Source: Halobacterium sp. CBA1132 (lineage in GTDB: Archaea; Halobacteriota; Halobacteria; Halobacteriales; Halobacteriaceae). From it: a DNA stretch of 64,000 nucleotides. The DNA is taken from contig NZ_BCMZ01000001.1 in NCBI RefSeq assembly GCF_001485535.1, positions 434,001-498,000 of the forward strand, in the 5' to 3' direction. A program made the position numbers and the translations under genes. Below the pieces are notes generated by a model. That model did not search any database. It was not told where the DNA came from and saw only the letters and a list, made by a program, of their open reading frames with translations. Below, in pieces: positions 10,020 to 19,237 of the stretch. Numbering within the stretch: position 1 is the stretch's first letter; each line of letters starts with the position of its first letter.

Positions 10020-11258
10020 ATGTCTGAGCACTACGACGTCGTCGTCGCCGGCGCCGGTCCGGCAGGAGCACAGTGTGCGCGAGACCTCGCCCAGCGGGAC
10101 TACGACGTCCTCGTGCTGGAAGCCGAACCCGAGGACGGGTTCCCGCGCCAGTCGAACAAGTCCACGGCGGGCACGTTCGCGTCGATGACGGGCGCGTTCG
10201 GCATTCCCGACGACGTCGTGATGCAGTACACCGACGAGGTCGTCCTCGAATCCCCGAACGAGCACTTCGTGCAGACCCAACCCGGAGCAGTGCTTGAGTT
10301 CGCGGAGTTCAAGCAGTGGCTCGTCGCGGAGGGCCGCGAGCACGGCGCCGAGTACCGCTTCGACTCGCGCGTGAACAACCCGATCATGGAGGACGGGAAC
10401 ATCGTCGGCGTGCAGTACGCTGGCGACGAGGAGGTGTACGCCGACATCGTCGTGGACGCGACGGGGCCGGCGGCGCCGCTCGCGAAGAAACTCGGCGTCT
10501 GCGACCTCCAGCGCCAACATCAGGCGGTCGGCATCGAGTGGGAGATGGAGGGCGTCGACGTCGACCACCCCGACTTCGCTGACCTGCGGAACGCGATGAT
10601 GCTGCGCCTCGACCACGACGTCGTCCCCGGCGGCTACTCGTGGATTTTCCACACGGGCGGAGACACGGCGAAGGTCGGGCTCTGTTACATTCAGGGCGAG
10701 CGCTACCAGCAGTACGGCGACACGTCGCGCAGCATCGACGAACACCTCGAAGCGTGGCTCGACGAGGACCCGCGCTTCGAGAACGCCGAGCGCATCGCGG
10801 ACACACAACAGCACCGCGGCTCCGCGCACATCCAGATGCCGGACAGCTTCAGCACGGACAACTTCATGGCCATCGGCGACACCGTCCCCACCATCGACCC
10901 GCTGTGGGGGGAGGGCATCCACAAGGGCATGGAGTCCGCTCGCGCCGCCGCCATCACCGCCGACCGCTGTCTGATGGGGACGGCGACGGACACCTCGGCG
11001 GACGCGATGGCCATCTACGACGACCTCTGGCGGAGCCGCGTCGCCCCCGACATGCGACGCCGGCTTGCGATGACGCAACTGCTGTACCTCGCGCCGAACG
11101 AGCGCTACGACCGCCTGATGGACGACCTCAACGCGATGGACGTGGAGACGCTCAGCGAGGCCAACCAGGGCGGGCTGGGCGGGCTCTCGGACCTCATTCA
11201 CCTCGACGACTTGCCGCTGCTCGCGCGGTTCGCGAAACAGCGCCTCGCGGAGCGGTAG
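10020..11258 (+). CDS. Geranylgeranyl reductase-family FAD-dependent oxidoreductase
   Basis: 412-residue flavoprotein. The N-terminal Rossmann motif VVVAGAGPAGAQCA is at residues 7-20, with an acidic residue closing the fold near 35 (LVLEAEP). A second FAD motif, NFMAIGDTVPTIDPLWGEGI, is near residues 280-300 and is characteristic of the geranylgeranyl reductase family, which saturates isoprenoid chains of archaeal ether lipids or related compounds. Haloarchaea usually have several paralogs, so specificity (digeranylgeranyl-glycerophospholipid or another isoprenoid) is open. The 206 nt upstream hold a T6 run (9855-9865 region) but no gene. Confidence 0.83.
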   Translation: MSEHYDVVVAGAGPAGAQCARDLAQRDYDVLVLEAEPEDGFPRQSNKSTAGTFASMTGAFGIPDDVVMQYTDEVVLESPNEHFVQTQPGAVLEFAEFKQWLVAEGREHGAEYRFDSRVNNPIMEDGNIVGVQYAGDEEVYADIVVDATGPAAPLAKKLGVCDLQRQHQAVGIEWEMEGVDVDHPDFADLRNAMMLRLDHDVVPGGYSWIFHTGGDTAKVGLCYIQGERYQQYGDTSRSIDEHLEAWLDEDPRFENAERIADTQQHRGSAHIQMPDSFSTDNFMAIGDTVPTIDPLWGEGIHKGMESARAAAITADRCLMGTATDTSADAMAIYDDLWRSRVAPDMRRRLAMTQLLYLAPNERYDRLMDDLNAMDVETLSEANQGGLGGLSDLIHLDDLPLLARFAKQRLAER

Positions 11259-11318
11259 GTCGTACTGGTCCTCGCCGCCTTCCCAAGCACTAACCGCGCG
11301 CCGGCCGTCTATTCGGGT

Positions 11319-12146
11319 ATGTCTCAGAACGAACAGCGACGCGCACCGCTGGCGAACGAGATGCCGATGCTCGGCCTCGGCACGTGGCAGAACGACGACG
11401 CCGACCAGTGCGCCGACAGCGTCCGAGCGGCGCTCGAAGCCGGCTATCGGCACATCGACACCGCGCAAGCGTACGGCAACGAGGAGGCCGTCGGCCGCGG
11501 CATCGAGGCAGCCGACGTTCCCCGCGAGGACGTCTTCCTCGCGACGAAGGTCTGGATCGAGAACCTCGCGCACGACGACGTGATTTCGACGACCGAGGAG
11601 AGCTTGGAGAAGCTCGGCGTGGATTCCGTGGACCTCCTGTACGTCCACTGGCCGTCCGGCGAGTACGACGCTGAGGAGACGCTGTCGGCGCTCCAGCAGC
11701 TCCAGGCGGACGGACTCGTCGACCGAATCGGCGTGAGCAACTTCGAGCCCCGGCACCTCGACGAGGCCCGCGACGTGCTCGGCGAGGACCCGTTCGCGAA
11801 TCAGGTCGAGATGCACCCGCTGCTTCCGCAGGACGAACTCCGCGAGTACGCGGCGGGCCGCGACCTCGAACTCGTCGCGTACTCGCCGCTCGCGCGCGGC
11901 GACGTCTTCGACGTCCCCGAGATTCAGGCCGTCGCGGAGAAACACGGCGTCAGCGAAGCGCAGGTCAGCCTCGCGTGGGTTCGCGAGAAGGGCGTCACCG
12001 CCATCCCGAAGGCCACCAGCGAGGCCCACATCGTGGACAACTTCGAGAGCCTCGCGGTCGACCTCGACGACGAGGACGTCGCGAAGATCGACTCCATCGA
12101 CGCCCGCGAGCGGCAGGTCGACCCTGGGTTCGCGCCGTGGAACTGA
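11319..12146 (+). CDS. Aldo/keto reductase
   Basis: 275-residue AKR-superfamily TIM-barrel oxidoreductase. The catalytic tetrad is intact: Asp in HIDTAQAYGNE, Tyr four residues later, Lys in LATKVW and His in YVHWPSGEY. The NADPH-binding end motif IPKATSEAHIVDN is near residue 230. It reduces aldehydes or ketones with NADPH; closest in style to 2,5-diketo-D-gluconate reductase-like AKRs. Last gene before hairpin element copy B. Confidence 0.88.
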   Translation: MSQNEQRRAPLANEMPMLGLGTWQNDDADQCADSVRAALEAGYRHIDTAQAYGNEEAVGRGIEAADVPREDVFLATKVWIENLAHDDVISTTEESLEKLGVDSVDLLYVHWPSGEYDAEETLSALQQLQADGLVDRIGVSNFEPRHLDEARDVLGEDPFANQVEMHPLLPQDELREYAAGRDLELVAYSPLARGDVFDVPEIQAVAEKHGVSEAQVSLAWVREKGVTAIPKATSEAHIVDNFESLAVDLDDEDVAKIDSIDARERQVDPGFAPWN

Positions 12147-12230
12147 ACTAGCGCAGTCACTGTAGCATTCTTTCTCCGTAGCCTCGAGAAATCGTAGCAG
12201 CGAGCATTCGCGCGAGCGAAGCGAGCGCGA

Positions 12231-12398
12231 TTCACCGGCAAGCAGAGCTTGCCGAGCCCTCACTCGCGGAATCGTGAGGACACCGAGCGCTTCGCGCTCG
12301 GGCCGACGAACCCCCGGTAGGGGGTGAGGACGGCTTTTTAGCGTAGCTTTTTGCCAGCGAGGCGGCCGGAGGCCGCCGAGCGCAGCAAAAAGGTACTA
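12231..12398 (-). repeat. 168-bp multi-hairpin repeat element, copy B (inverted relative to copy A)
   Basis: Read on the minus strand it starts at the stop codon of the CysD-like gene with TAGTACCTTTTTGCTGCG and follows copy A almost base for base to GGTGAA. The first hairpin (12361-12377, stem GGCGGCC, loop GGA on the plus strand) differs from copy A in both arms, yet still pairs perfectly. The central hairpin (12283-12301) is flipped, so relative to the element its loop reads GAA instead of TTC. The third (12237-12253) is conserved. The sequence between the aldo/keto reductase and this element (12147-12230) holds no gene. Confidence 0.85.
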
Positions 12399-13367
12399 CA
12401 TATACCCGAGGTCGCGCAGGCGCTCCATGAGGTCTTCTTTGTCTTGGGCGCGGCCTGCGCGCTCGGTGGTGTTTTCGAGGTCTTGGAGCCACGCGGGCTC
12501 TTCGGCGGATTTGTCGGTGGAGATTTCGCTGCCGAGCGAGCGGAAGCCCTTGAAGTACTTCGGGGAGACGGGGATGTCGTTGTGGCTGAGGCCGTTCGGG
12601 AGGTCGTCGTAGTCTTGGGGGACGTAGCCGTCGTCGGGGTACTCGTCGACCGTCTCGGGGACGACGTAGAACCAGAAGGCGTCCCAGACCGCGGCTTCGT
12701 CGAACTGGAGAATCGGCTGGATGCGGTCGTGGGGCGGGTAGACGTCGGGGTCGTGGCGCGGGCTGAAGAACGTCTCGTCGGCGCGGGCTTCCTGTTCGTC
12801 CCAGCGGATGCCGGAGAGGATGCCGTCGACGTCGTGTTCTTCGAGGGCGTTGTTGAGCGCGACCGTCTTCAGGAGGTGGTTGCCGACGTAGGTGTCCAGC
12901 AGGAACGGGAACGAGTCCTCCTCGTATTCGAGGAGGTCGCGGACGTGGTGCTGGTTCTGTTCGTTGAGCGCGTCGATGGGGATGTCGTCGCCGGGTTCGA
13001 GGTCGTTGGCGTCGACGTAGTCGCCGACGTCCTCGTTGCGGGCGTAGACGACGTCGAGGTCCCACTCGTCGGCCCAGTGGTCGACGAAGTCGTGGAGTTC
13101 GTCGAAGTGCTGGAAGTGGTCGATGAAGATGGTTGGCGGGACTTCGAGGTCGAACTTCTCGGCGACCTCTTTCACGAAGTACAGCGTGAGCGTGGAGTCC
13201 TTCCCGCCGGTCCACATGATGGCGGGGTTGTCGTACTCTTCGAGGCCCTTCCGGGTGACTTCGATGGCCTTCTCGATTTTGTCTTCGAGCGTCGGGTAGT
13301 CCTCGGGGGACTCGCCTTCGCCGTCGGTGTAGTCGACGTCCAAGTAGTCGGGGAAATCCTCGCTCAT
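12396..13367 (-). CDS. PAPS reductase / CysD-family adenylyl-sulfate protein (N-type ATP pyrophosphatase)
   Basis: 323-residue PP-loop protein. The ATP-binding loop WTGGKDSTLTL is near residue 49. The C-terminal part (FKGFRSLGSEIST ... ENTTERAGRAQDKE) matches the signature of CysD, the small subunit of ATP sulfurylase, better than CysH. No CysN GTPase or sulfite reductase is nearby, so a role in sulfate assimilation is uncertain. Many haloarchaeal paralogs are labelled phosphoadenosine phosphosulfate reductase family. ATG 13367 is chosen; the long upstream extension in frame is Ser/Thr/Arg-rich and antisense to the next gene. The stop codon begins hairpin element copy B. Confidence 0.8.
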   Translation of the reverse strand: MSEDFPDYLDVDYTDGEGESPEDYPTLEDKIEKAIEVTRKGLEEYDNPAIMWTGGKDSTLTLYFVKEVAEKFDLEVPPTIFIDHFQHFDELHDFVDHWADEWDLDVVYARNEDVGDYVDANDLEPGDDIPIDALNEQNQHHVRDLLEYEEDSFPFLLDTYVGNHLLKTVALNNALEEHDVDGILSGIRWDEQEARADETFFSPRHDPDVYPPHDRIQPILQFDEAAVWDAFWFYVVPETVDEYPDDGYVPQDYDDLPNGLSHNDIPVSPKYFKGFRSLGSEISTDKSAEEPAWLQDLENTTERAGRAQDKEDLMERLRDLGYM

Positions 13368-13446
13368 ACGCCCGGAATCGACGCTGGAACGTATATGCTT
13401 GTGGTTTTGCAGTAGCGGTGTCAGTAGTCGGGGACAGCGGCAGAAC

Positions 13447-14451
13447 TTACGGTCCAGGCGTGGGCGCGGACTTCTGGAGCGCGGTCTCGGCGATGTTGCC
13501 GCCGTAGTCTGCGCTCCGGGACAGCGAGTCGACGACGAGGCCGAGGTGCTGGGCGTGGTGGGGGTCGAGGTCGTGCAGGAGGTCGTCGATTGCGCGGGTG
13601 TGTTCGTCGATGTCGCGCACGTCGGCGCGCGCGTCGTTGGCAAGTTGCGTGGCTTCGTCGGGGTCGTCGGTAAACAGTGCCTCCATCGCGGTGGCGACGA
13701 TGTCGGTGGCGTCGGCTTCGAGGTCGCCGAGCGCCGCCGCGACTTCGCCGGGGACGTCGTCGTCGAGGTCGCGGGTGACGTTCGCGATTTTCGCGGCGTG
13801 GTCGGCGACGCGTTCCAGTTGGCGGGCGCTGGAGTGGTAGTCGAAGGCTGTCTCGCGGCCGAGTCCGATCTCTTGGGCGACTTTCGGGGAGCGCAGCGCG
13901 CCGCGGAAGATGCGGGAGACGACGTACCAGAGGCGGTCGACGTCGTCGTCGCGCTCGATGACGTCGGTGGCGACGTCGAGGTCGCGGTCGCCGAGCGCGT
14001 CGACGGCGTCGCCGAGCATCGACGTGGAGATGAGGTGCATGCGGCGGACGGCGTTGTGAATCGACAGCTCCGAGGAGTCCAGGAGGTCTTGGATGACGAC
14101 GCGGTTGCCGGTCTCCTCTAGGACTTCGAGGCCGACGAGGCTCTGGGTGGCGTTCCGGATGACGCGTCGCTGGTCGGCGCTGATGCGGTCGGCTTCGAGC
14201 GCGAGCACGTCGAAGCCGCTGACGTACATCGTCATCACCGCGCGCATGAGTTCGTCGCCTTCCATCCCGGAGATGTCGAGAGTCCCCTCTTCGGTGTCCG
14301 TGGGGGAGACCGGCGTCAGCAGCAGCGACCCGCTGTCGGGGTGGAAGCCGACTTCGTCGCCGGCTTCGACGTCGTGGTCGCGCGCCCAGTCTTTCGGAAT
14401 CGAGACGGTGAACGTCGAACCCCCCGTGACTTGGACCTTCCTGCGTTCCAT
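13447..14451 (-). CDS. PhoU-like regulator with N-terminal AbrB/SpoVT DNA-binding domain
   Basis: 334-residue protein. The N-terminal 45 residues (KVQVTGGSTFTVSIPKDWARDHDVEAGDEV) are a swapped-hairpin AbrB/SpoVT domain. The rest holds two PhoU-type helical repeats with metal-cluster motifs (about 105-205, including EIGLGRETAFDY and ARQLERVADHAAKIAN, and a second near 290-325). This architecture is common in haloarchaea and suggests a PhoU sensor that binds DNA directly. It is divergent from pstSCAB-phoU with 226 nt between, so it is the best local candidate to control phosphate uptake. A TTTATATT box 25-32 nt upstream of ATG 14451 predicts a leaderless mRNA. Confidence 0.88.
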   Translation of the reverse strand: MERRKVQVTGGSTFTVSIPKDWARDHDVEAGDEVGFHPDSGSLLLTPVSPTDTEEGTLDISGMEGDELMRAVMTMYVSGFDVLALEADRISADQRRVIRNATQSLVGLEVLEETGNRVVIQDLLDSSELSIHNAVRRMHLISTSMLGDAVDALGDRDLDVATDVIERDDDVDRLWYVVSRIFRGALRSPKVAQEIGLGRETAFDYHSSARQLERVADHAAKIANVTRDLDDDVPGEVAAALGDLEADATDIVATAMEALFTDDPDEATQLANDARADVRDIDEHTRAIDDLLHDLDPHHAQHLGLVVDSLSRSADYGGNIAETALQKSAPTPGP

Positions 14452-14677
14452 ACTTCGCCGTTGAGAGTGTACCAATATAAATTCTTCCACCCATATATAT
14501 CTCGTGCGTGCCACGGGGTAGTATCAAAATAGCGGCTTCTACGCCCTTCCAACGGCATTATTTGACTGTTGGGTCGTTCTCGAACTGCCGAAAAATACCT
14601 GTGGCAACGTCTACATAGGTATATCTATATAGATAACATAGTAGGGTATTTATCTACATCTCCCTCACTATCAGTTG
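14452..14677. promoter_or_regulatory. Divergent phosphate-control region (phoU-like / pstS)
   Basis: AT-rich against its surroundings. For pstS, TATTTAT at 14647-14653 lies about 28 nt before the ATG. For the minus-strand AbrB-PhoU gene, TTTATATT lies near 14475-14483. A 14-bp perfect palindrome TATCTATATAGATA occupies 14622-14635, centred about 20 nt upstream of the pstS TATA box. That is where an archaeal activator, or a repressor overlapping BRE, would bind. Other AT-rich patches (ATATATAT near 14493) could be additional promoter elements. No gene is present. Confidence 0.7.
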
Positions 14678-15688
14678 ATGACTCGCAACGAGTCGGCTGT
14701 CAGTACGCGACGCAAATTTTTGACCGGTGTCGGTGCCGTCGGCGCCGCGGCACTGGCCGGTTGTCAGAGCACCAGCGACAACGGTGGGTCGGGTGGACTC
14801 TCAGGCACCATCGACATCGCGGGGAGTTCGACCGTCTTCCCGCTCGCCACCACGATGTCGGAGGCCTTCCGCGGTGACGACGTCGGAGAGCCCCACAAGC
14901 AGGTCAACTTCAACCTGCAGTCGACCGGGACCGGTGGCGGCTTCGCGAACCACTTCTGTCCGGGCAACACCGACTTCAACAACGCCTCCCGACAGATTCG
15001 CGACCAGGAACTCCAGCAGTGCGGCGACAACGACATCGAACCCGTCGAGCTGACCGTTGCGACCGACGCGCTCACGGTCATCGTCAACAACGACCTCGAC
15101 ATCGACAGCATCACCGTCGAGGAACTGGCGACCATCTGGTCCGCCGAAGAGCAGCCCGAACAGTGGAGCGACGTCAACTCCGACTGGCCGGACGAACCCC
15201 TCGAACTGTACGGGCCCTCGGACGCCTCCGGCACCTACGACTACTTCATCGAATCTATCCTCCACAGCGGCGACGAGAAGCTCAGCCACCGGCAGGACTA
15301 CTCCGGAACCGAGCAGGACCGGACCATCATTCAGGGCGTCGAGGGCTCCCAGTACGCGATGGGGTACATGGGCTTCGCGTACTACTCCACGAACAAGGAT
15401 CAGGTGAAGGCCCTCGCCGTCGACAACGGCGACGGTGAACCCGTCAAACCCAGCCTCGAAACCGCGCGCAGCGGCGAGTACCAGCCGCTCTCCCGGCCGC
15501 TGTTCACGTACCCCGCGAAGTCCTCGCTGGCTGAAGAACACATCGCGGAGTTCACGCGCTTCTGGATCGAGAACGCTACCAGCGAGTCGCTCGTCGCCGA
15601 CCGCGTCGGCTACGTGCCGCTCAGCGAGGAAGCCAAGCAAGAACAGCTCGAAGTCCTCGAGACGGCCATCGAGGAAGCGCAGAGTTAA
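14678..15688 (+). CDS. pstS: Phosphate ABC transporter substrate-binding lipoprotein
   Basis: 336-residue PstS-type binding protein. A twin-arginine signal (STRRKFLTGVGAVGAAALAGC) ends at a lipobox Cys near residue 28, so it is Tat-exported and lipid-anchored, usual for haloarchaea. The mature protein shows IDIAGSSTVFPLA, a phosphate-binding segment, and the SDASGTYDYFIE motif near residue 185. It delivers phosphate to PstCA. The ATG at 14678 is preferred over TTG 14675 by the TATA spacing. First gene of pstSCAB-phoU. Confidence 0.95.
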   Translation: MTRNESAVSTRRKFLTGVGAVGAAALAGCQSTSDNGGSGGLSGTIDIAGSSTVFPLATTMSEAFRGDDVGEPHKQVNFNLQSTGTGGGFANHFCPGNTDFNNASRQIRDQELQQCGDNDIEPVELTVATDALTVIVNNDLDIDSITVEELATIWSAEEQPEQWSDVNSDWPDEPLELYGPSDASGTYDYFIESILHSGDEKLSHRQDYSGTEQDRTIIQGVEGSQYAMGYMGFAYYSTNKDQVKALAVDNGDGEPVKPSLETARSGEYQPLSRPLFTYPAKSSLAEEHIAEFTRFWIENATSESLVADRVGYVPLSEEAKQEQLEVLETAIEEAQS

Positions 15689-15743
15689 CCCCCGAAACGG
15701 CCGAACAAAGAGCTTATAGGTTCAGCATGACCCCAACAAATTA

Positions 15744-16703
15744 ATGAGCGGCGACAGCCTGGCGGACGACCTCACTCGTCGGACCCAGAACGCGCCACCG
15801 GAGTTGCTCTCGCGGACGTTCTTCTTCGTGTGTGCCGCGCTCTCGATAGCCACGACTATCGGCCTCATCGTCTTGTTGACGACGGAGGCGGCGAAGTTCT
15901 TCACGTTCTCGGCGTCGCTGGTCGGCGTGGAGGGGCAGACGGCGACTGTCGTCGAGTTCCTCACAGGTACCGAGTGGCAACCAACTAGCGGGAAGTTCGG
16001 CGTGCTCGCGCTCGTCACGGCGACGCTGATGGTGATGATCGGGTCGTCACTCATCGCGTTGCCGCTCGGCGTCGGCACCGCAATCTACCTCAGCGAGTAC
16101 GCCAGTCCGCGCGTGCGGTCAATACTCAAACCCGGGCTGGAGATTCTGGCGGGCATCCCGACGGTCGTCTACGGCTTCTTCGCCATCATCTACATCACGC
16201 CGATGCTCCAGCCGTTCGTCCCCGGACTCGGGACGTTCAACATGCTGTCGGCGTGTATCGTCGTCGGCATCATGATCATCCCGATGGTCGCGTCCATCAG
16301 CGAGGACGCGATGTCCGCCGTTCCCGAGGAACTCCGGCAGGCCGGCTACGGGATGGGCGCCACGAAGTTCGAAGTCTCGACCGGCATCGTCGTGCCGTCT
16401 GCGCTCTCGGGCATCTTCTCGTCGTTCATCCTCGCGCTCTCGCGGGCCATCGGCGAGACGATGGCGGTCACCATCGCGGCCGGGTCGACCGCGCAGTTCC
16501 TCAACCCTATCAATCCCGCCGCGTACGCCGAGCGCGCGCTCCCGATGACCGCGGCGATGATCAAACTCATCGGCGGGGACGTCACGGGCGGCGGCATCGC
16601 CTACCGGAGCGTGTTCGCCATCGGCATCACGCTGTTCGTCATCACGCTCGCCATGAACGTTATCAGCGACTACGTCGCACAGCGATACCGGGAGGAGTAC
16701 TGA
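15744..16703 (+). CDS. pstC: Phosphate ABC transporter permease PstC
   Basis: 319-residue integral membrane protein with about six hydrophobic helices. The BPD permease loop EELRQAGYGMGATKFEVSTGIVVP near residues 195-218 docks onto the PstB ATPase. Starts 55 nt after pstS and is followed by pstA after 1 nt. Forms the membrane channel with PstA. Confidence 0.94.
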   Translation: MSGDSLADDLTRRTQNAPPELLSRTFFFVCAALSIATTIGLIVLLTTEAAKFFTFSASLVGVEGQTATVVEFLTGTEWQPTSGKFGVLALVTATLMVMIGSSLIALPLGVGTAIYLSEYASPRVRSILKPGLEILAGIPTVVYGFFAIIYITPMLQPFVPGLGTFNMLSACIVVGIMIIPMVASISEDAMSAVPEELRQAGYGMGATKFEVSTGIVVPSALSGIFSSFILALSRAIGETMAVTIAAGSTAQFLNPINPAAYAERALPMTAAMIKLIGGDVTGGGIAYRSVFAIGITLFVITLAMNVISDYVAQRYREEY

Positions 16704-16704
16704 G

Positions 16705-18351
16705 ATGGCAATGAACACCGAATCAGGCGGGTTCGGGCGCGTCAGCCGGACGGCGGGCACGCTGTTCCGCTACCTGCTGTTGGCGGCGACGCTGTTCGGT
16801 CTCGTCTTCGTCACGATACTGCTGGTCTACGTCGCCAACGACGCCATCCAGCCGCTGACCGCGGACCCCGGCTGGCATCTGACGTTCCTGCTCACGCTCG
16901 TGATACCGACGCTGGCGGCCGGCGCGTACGCCAACCGGCGCGGCATCGAAGCGCTCCGAACGGGCGTGTTCACCATCGGCTTCGTCGTCGTCGCGCTGAT
17001 GTTCAGCGGCGGTGTCGCCATGATATTCGTCGACATCGTCGAGCCGTTGGCGTGGCTGGCGTTCCTGCTCGCGCTCGCCGTCCCCACTGCGGTCACGATG
17101 GTCGTCCTCAGATACGACCACCGCGTCCCGTTCGTCGCGCAGTTCCTCGTGACCGTCGCAGCGTTCTACCTCTCGCTGTTCGGTGTGCCCGGCCCGCTGG
17201 GTTCGCTCGCGGGCGTCCCCGCTATCGTGCCGGGCATCTTCGGATTCGTTGCGGGCCTGCCGTTCGCGCCGGCGCCGTGGCTGATGATGGCCGGGACGTT
17301 CGGCCCCGCTGTGGCGTACGTCGGAAGCCGGTACGTCGCCGGTGACCGTGACCGGCGCGCGCACGTGCTCGTCGCCGCGGCCGTCCTCGCTGTCGTCCTC
17401 GCGGGCGGCGCGCTCGGGCCGTTCGTGGGCGTCGACCCCGTGCCGGGCGTCGTCGTCGCGGCTGTCGGCCTCGCGCCGCCGCTGGTCTACGCGGCCGGCA
17501 CCGCCGTCAACCGCCCCGTCGAACGCATCGGGCTGCTCGTTCCGGGCACCGTCATTGTGGGCTCGCTCGTCGGCGCCGTCGCCGTCGACATCGTCGGGTT
17601 CGCCGGCCCGCAGTCGTGGGTCGACTGGCAGTTCCTCACGGGTTCGCACAGCAGCACGGCCGCCGAAGCCGGCTTCTACCCCGCCATCGGCGGGTCGATT
17701 CTGCTGATGATGACCATCGCCGTGCTCGCGTTCCCCGTGGGCATCGGCGCCGCCGTCTACCTCGAAGAGTACGCGCCGAACAACCGCTTCACGCGCGTCA
17801 TCGACGTGAATATCTCGAACCTCGCGGGCGTGCCGTCGGTCGTCTACGGCCTGCTCGGCCTCGGCCTGTTCGTCACGTACCTCGACCAGCCCCCGGGAAC
17901 CGTGTTGCTCGGCGGCGCGACGCTCGGTCTGCTCATCCTCCCCATCGTCATCATCTCCGCGCGGGAAGCCATCCGCGCGGTGCCCGAGGAGACCCGGGCG
18001 GCGTCGTACGGGATGGGCGCGACCAAGTGGCAGACCGTCAAGAACGTCGTGCTGCCGCGGTCGTTCTCCGGCATCCTCACGGGCACGATTCTCGCGCTCG
18101 GGCGCGCTATCGGCGAGACGGCGCCGCTCATCATGATCGGCGCGCCGAACGTCAAGTATACGCTGCCCGCCGGACTCTCGGAGGCAGCCAGCGCGATGCC
18201 GCTGCAGGTGTACGCGTGGTCGAGCCTCTACGCCGGCGAGGAGTTCTACCAGAAGGCGGTCCCGGCGGGCGTCGTGGTGCTCGTCGCCATCCTGCTGGCG
18301 ATGAACTCCATCGCCATCGTCCTGCGGAACAAGTACCAGTCCACGGAGTAA
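16705..18351 (+). CDS. pstA: Phosphate ABC transporter permease PstA, long form
   Basis: 548 residues, far longer than bacterial PstA (about 280-300). The C-terminal 240 residues are the standard permease domain, with [17 protein letters not shown] and the docking loop [24 protein letters not shown]. The N-terminal 300 residues add about seven more hydrophobic segments, with several tight Gly/Pro turns. A long PstA is, to my knowledge, usual in haloarchaea; the role of the extra membrane part is unknown. Start at ATG 16705, 1 nt after pstC; a second ATG lies two codons later. pstB follows with 2 nt between. Confidence 0.93.
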   Translation: MAMNTESGGFGRVSRTAGTLFRYLLLAATLFGLVFVTILLVYVANDAIQPLTADPGWHLTFLLTLVIPTLAAGAYANRRGIEALRTGVFTIGFVVVALMFSGGVAMIFVDIVEPLAWLAFLLALAVPTAVTMVVLRYDHRVPFVAQFLVTVAAFYLSLFGVPGPLGSLAGVPAIVPGIFGFVAGLPFAPAPWLMMAGTFGPAVAYVGSRYVAGDRDRRAHVLVAAAVLAVVLAGGALGPFVGVDPVPGVVVAAVGLAPPLVYAAGTAVNRPVERIGLLVPGTVIVGSLVGAVAVDIVGFAGPQSWVDWQFLTGSHSSTAAEAGFYPAIGGSILLMMTIAVLAFPVGIGAAVYLEEYAPNNRFTRVIDVNISNLAGVPSVVYGLLGLGLFVTYLDQPPGTVLLGGATLGLLILPIVIISAREAIRAVPEETRAASYGMGATKWQTVKNVVLPRSFSGILTGTILALGRAIGETAPLIMIGAPNVKYTLPAGLSEAASAMPLQVYAWSSLYAGEEFYQKAVPAGVVVLVAILLAMNSIAIVLRNKYQSTE

Positions 18352-18353
18352 CC

Positions 18354-19232
18354 ATGAGTGACAACACACCAGAGACCGACGAACCGGCCCGCGGGGAGAC
18401 CGCCGACCCGACGAACGACGACATGCTCGTTGAGACCGACGTCGCAAGCGCGACGTCCGAGTCCACGTCCGGCGCGACCCCCGACCCCATTATCCGGTCG
18501 CGTGACCTCGACGTGTTCTACGGCGAGGAACGCGCCCTCGACGGCATCGACATCGACATCCCGGAGAACCGCGTCACCGCCATCATCGGTCCCTCCGGCT
18601 GCGGGAAGTCGACGTTCCTGCGATGCATCAACCGCATGAACGACCGCATCGACGCCTGCCGCGTGACCGGCGAACTCGCCCTGCGCGGGAAGAACGTCTA
18701 CGACGCCGACGTCGACCCGGTGGCGCTGCGGCGCCGCGTCGGGATGGTGTTCCAGGAACCGAACCCGTTCCCAAAGAGCATCTACGACAACGTCGCCTAC
18801 GGCCTCGAAATTCAGGACGTCGAGGGCGACCACGACGAAATCGTCGAGCAGTCCCTGCGGCGCGCGGCGCTGTGGGACGAGGTCAGTCACCAACTCGACA
18901 GCTCCGGGCTGGAGCTGTCGGGCGGCCAGCAACAGCGGCTCTGCATCGCGCGCGCCATCGCGCCCGACCCCGAAGTCCTGCTGATGGACGAGCCGGCGTC
19001 GGCGCTGGACCCGGTGGCGACCAGTCAGGTCGAGGACCTCATCGAGGAACTCGCCGAGGACTACACCGTCGTCATCGTCACGCACAACATGCAGCAGGCC
19101 GCCCGCATCTCCGACAAGACGGCCGTGTTCCTCACGGGCGGGGAACTCGTGGAGTTCGGCGACACCAACCAGATCTTCGAGAACCCGGAGCACGACCGGG
19201 TCGAAGATTACATTACGGGCAAGTTCGGGTAA
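18354..19232 (+). CDS. pstB: Phosphate ABC transporter ATP-binding protein
   Basis: 292-residue ABC ATPase that powers phosphate import. Walker [10 protein letters not shown] is near residue 80, the Q-loop [10 protein letters not shown] near 139, signature LSGGQQQR near 185 and Walker B LLMDEP near 206. The first 45 residues form an acidic, disordered extension ([19 protein letters not shown]), a haloarchaeal trait. Operon position is between pstA and phoU. Confidence 0.95.
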   Translation: MSDNTPETDEPARGETADPTNDDMLVETDVASATSESTSGATPDPIIRSRDLDVFYGEERALDGIDIDIPENRVTAIIGPSGCGKSTFLRCINRMNDRIDACRVTGELALRGKNVYDADVDPVALRRRVGMVFQEPNPFPKSIYDNVAYGLEIQDVEGDHDEIVEQSLRRAALWDEVSHQLDSSGLELSGGQQQRLCIARAIAPDPEVLLMDEPASALDPVATSQVEDLIEELAEDYTVVIVTHNMQQAARISDKTAVFLTGGELVEFGDTNQIFENPEHDRVEDYITGKFG

Positions 19233-19237
19233 CAACC

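Noticed and set aside
8473-12398. Insertion sequence or composite transposon bounded by the inverted elements
   Set aside because: No transposase gene and no target duplication visible; enclosed genes look ordinary. The elements themselves remain of interest.
12351-13415. 354-codon open frame on the plus strand
   Set aside because: Antisense to the CysD-like gene, whose PP-loop and C-terminal signature are clear.
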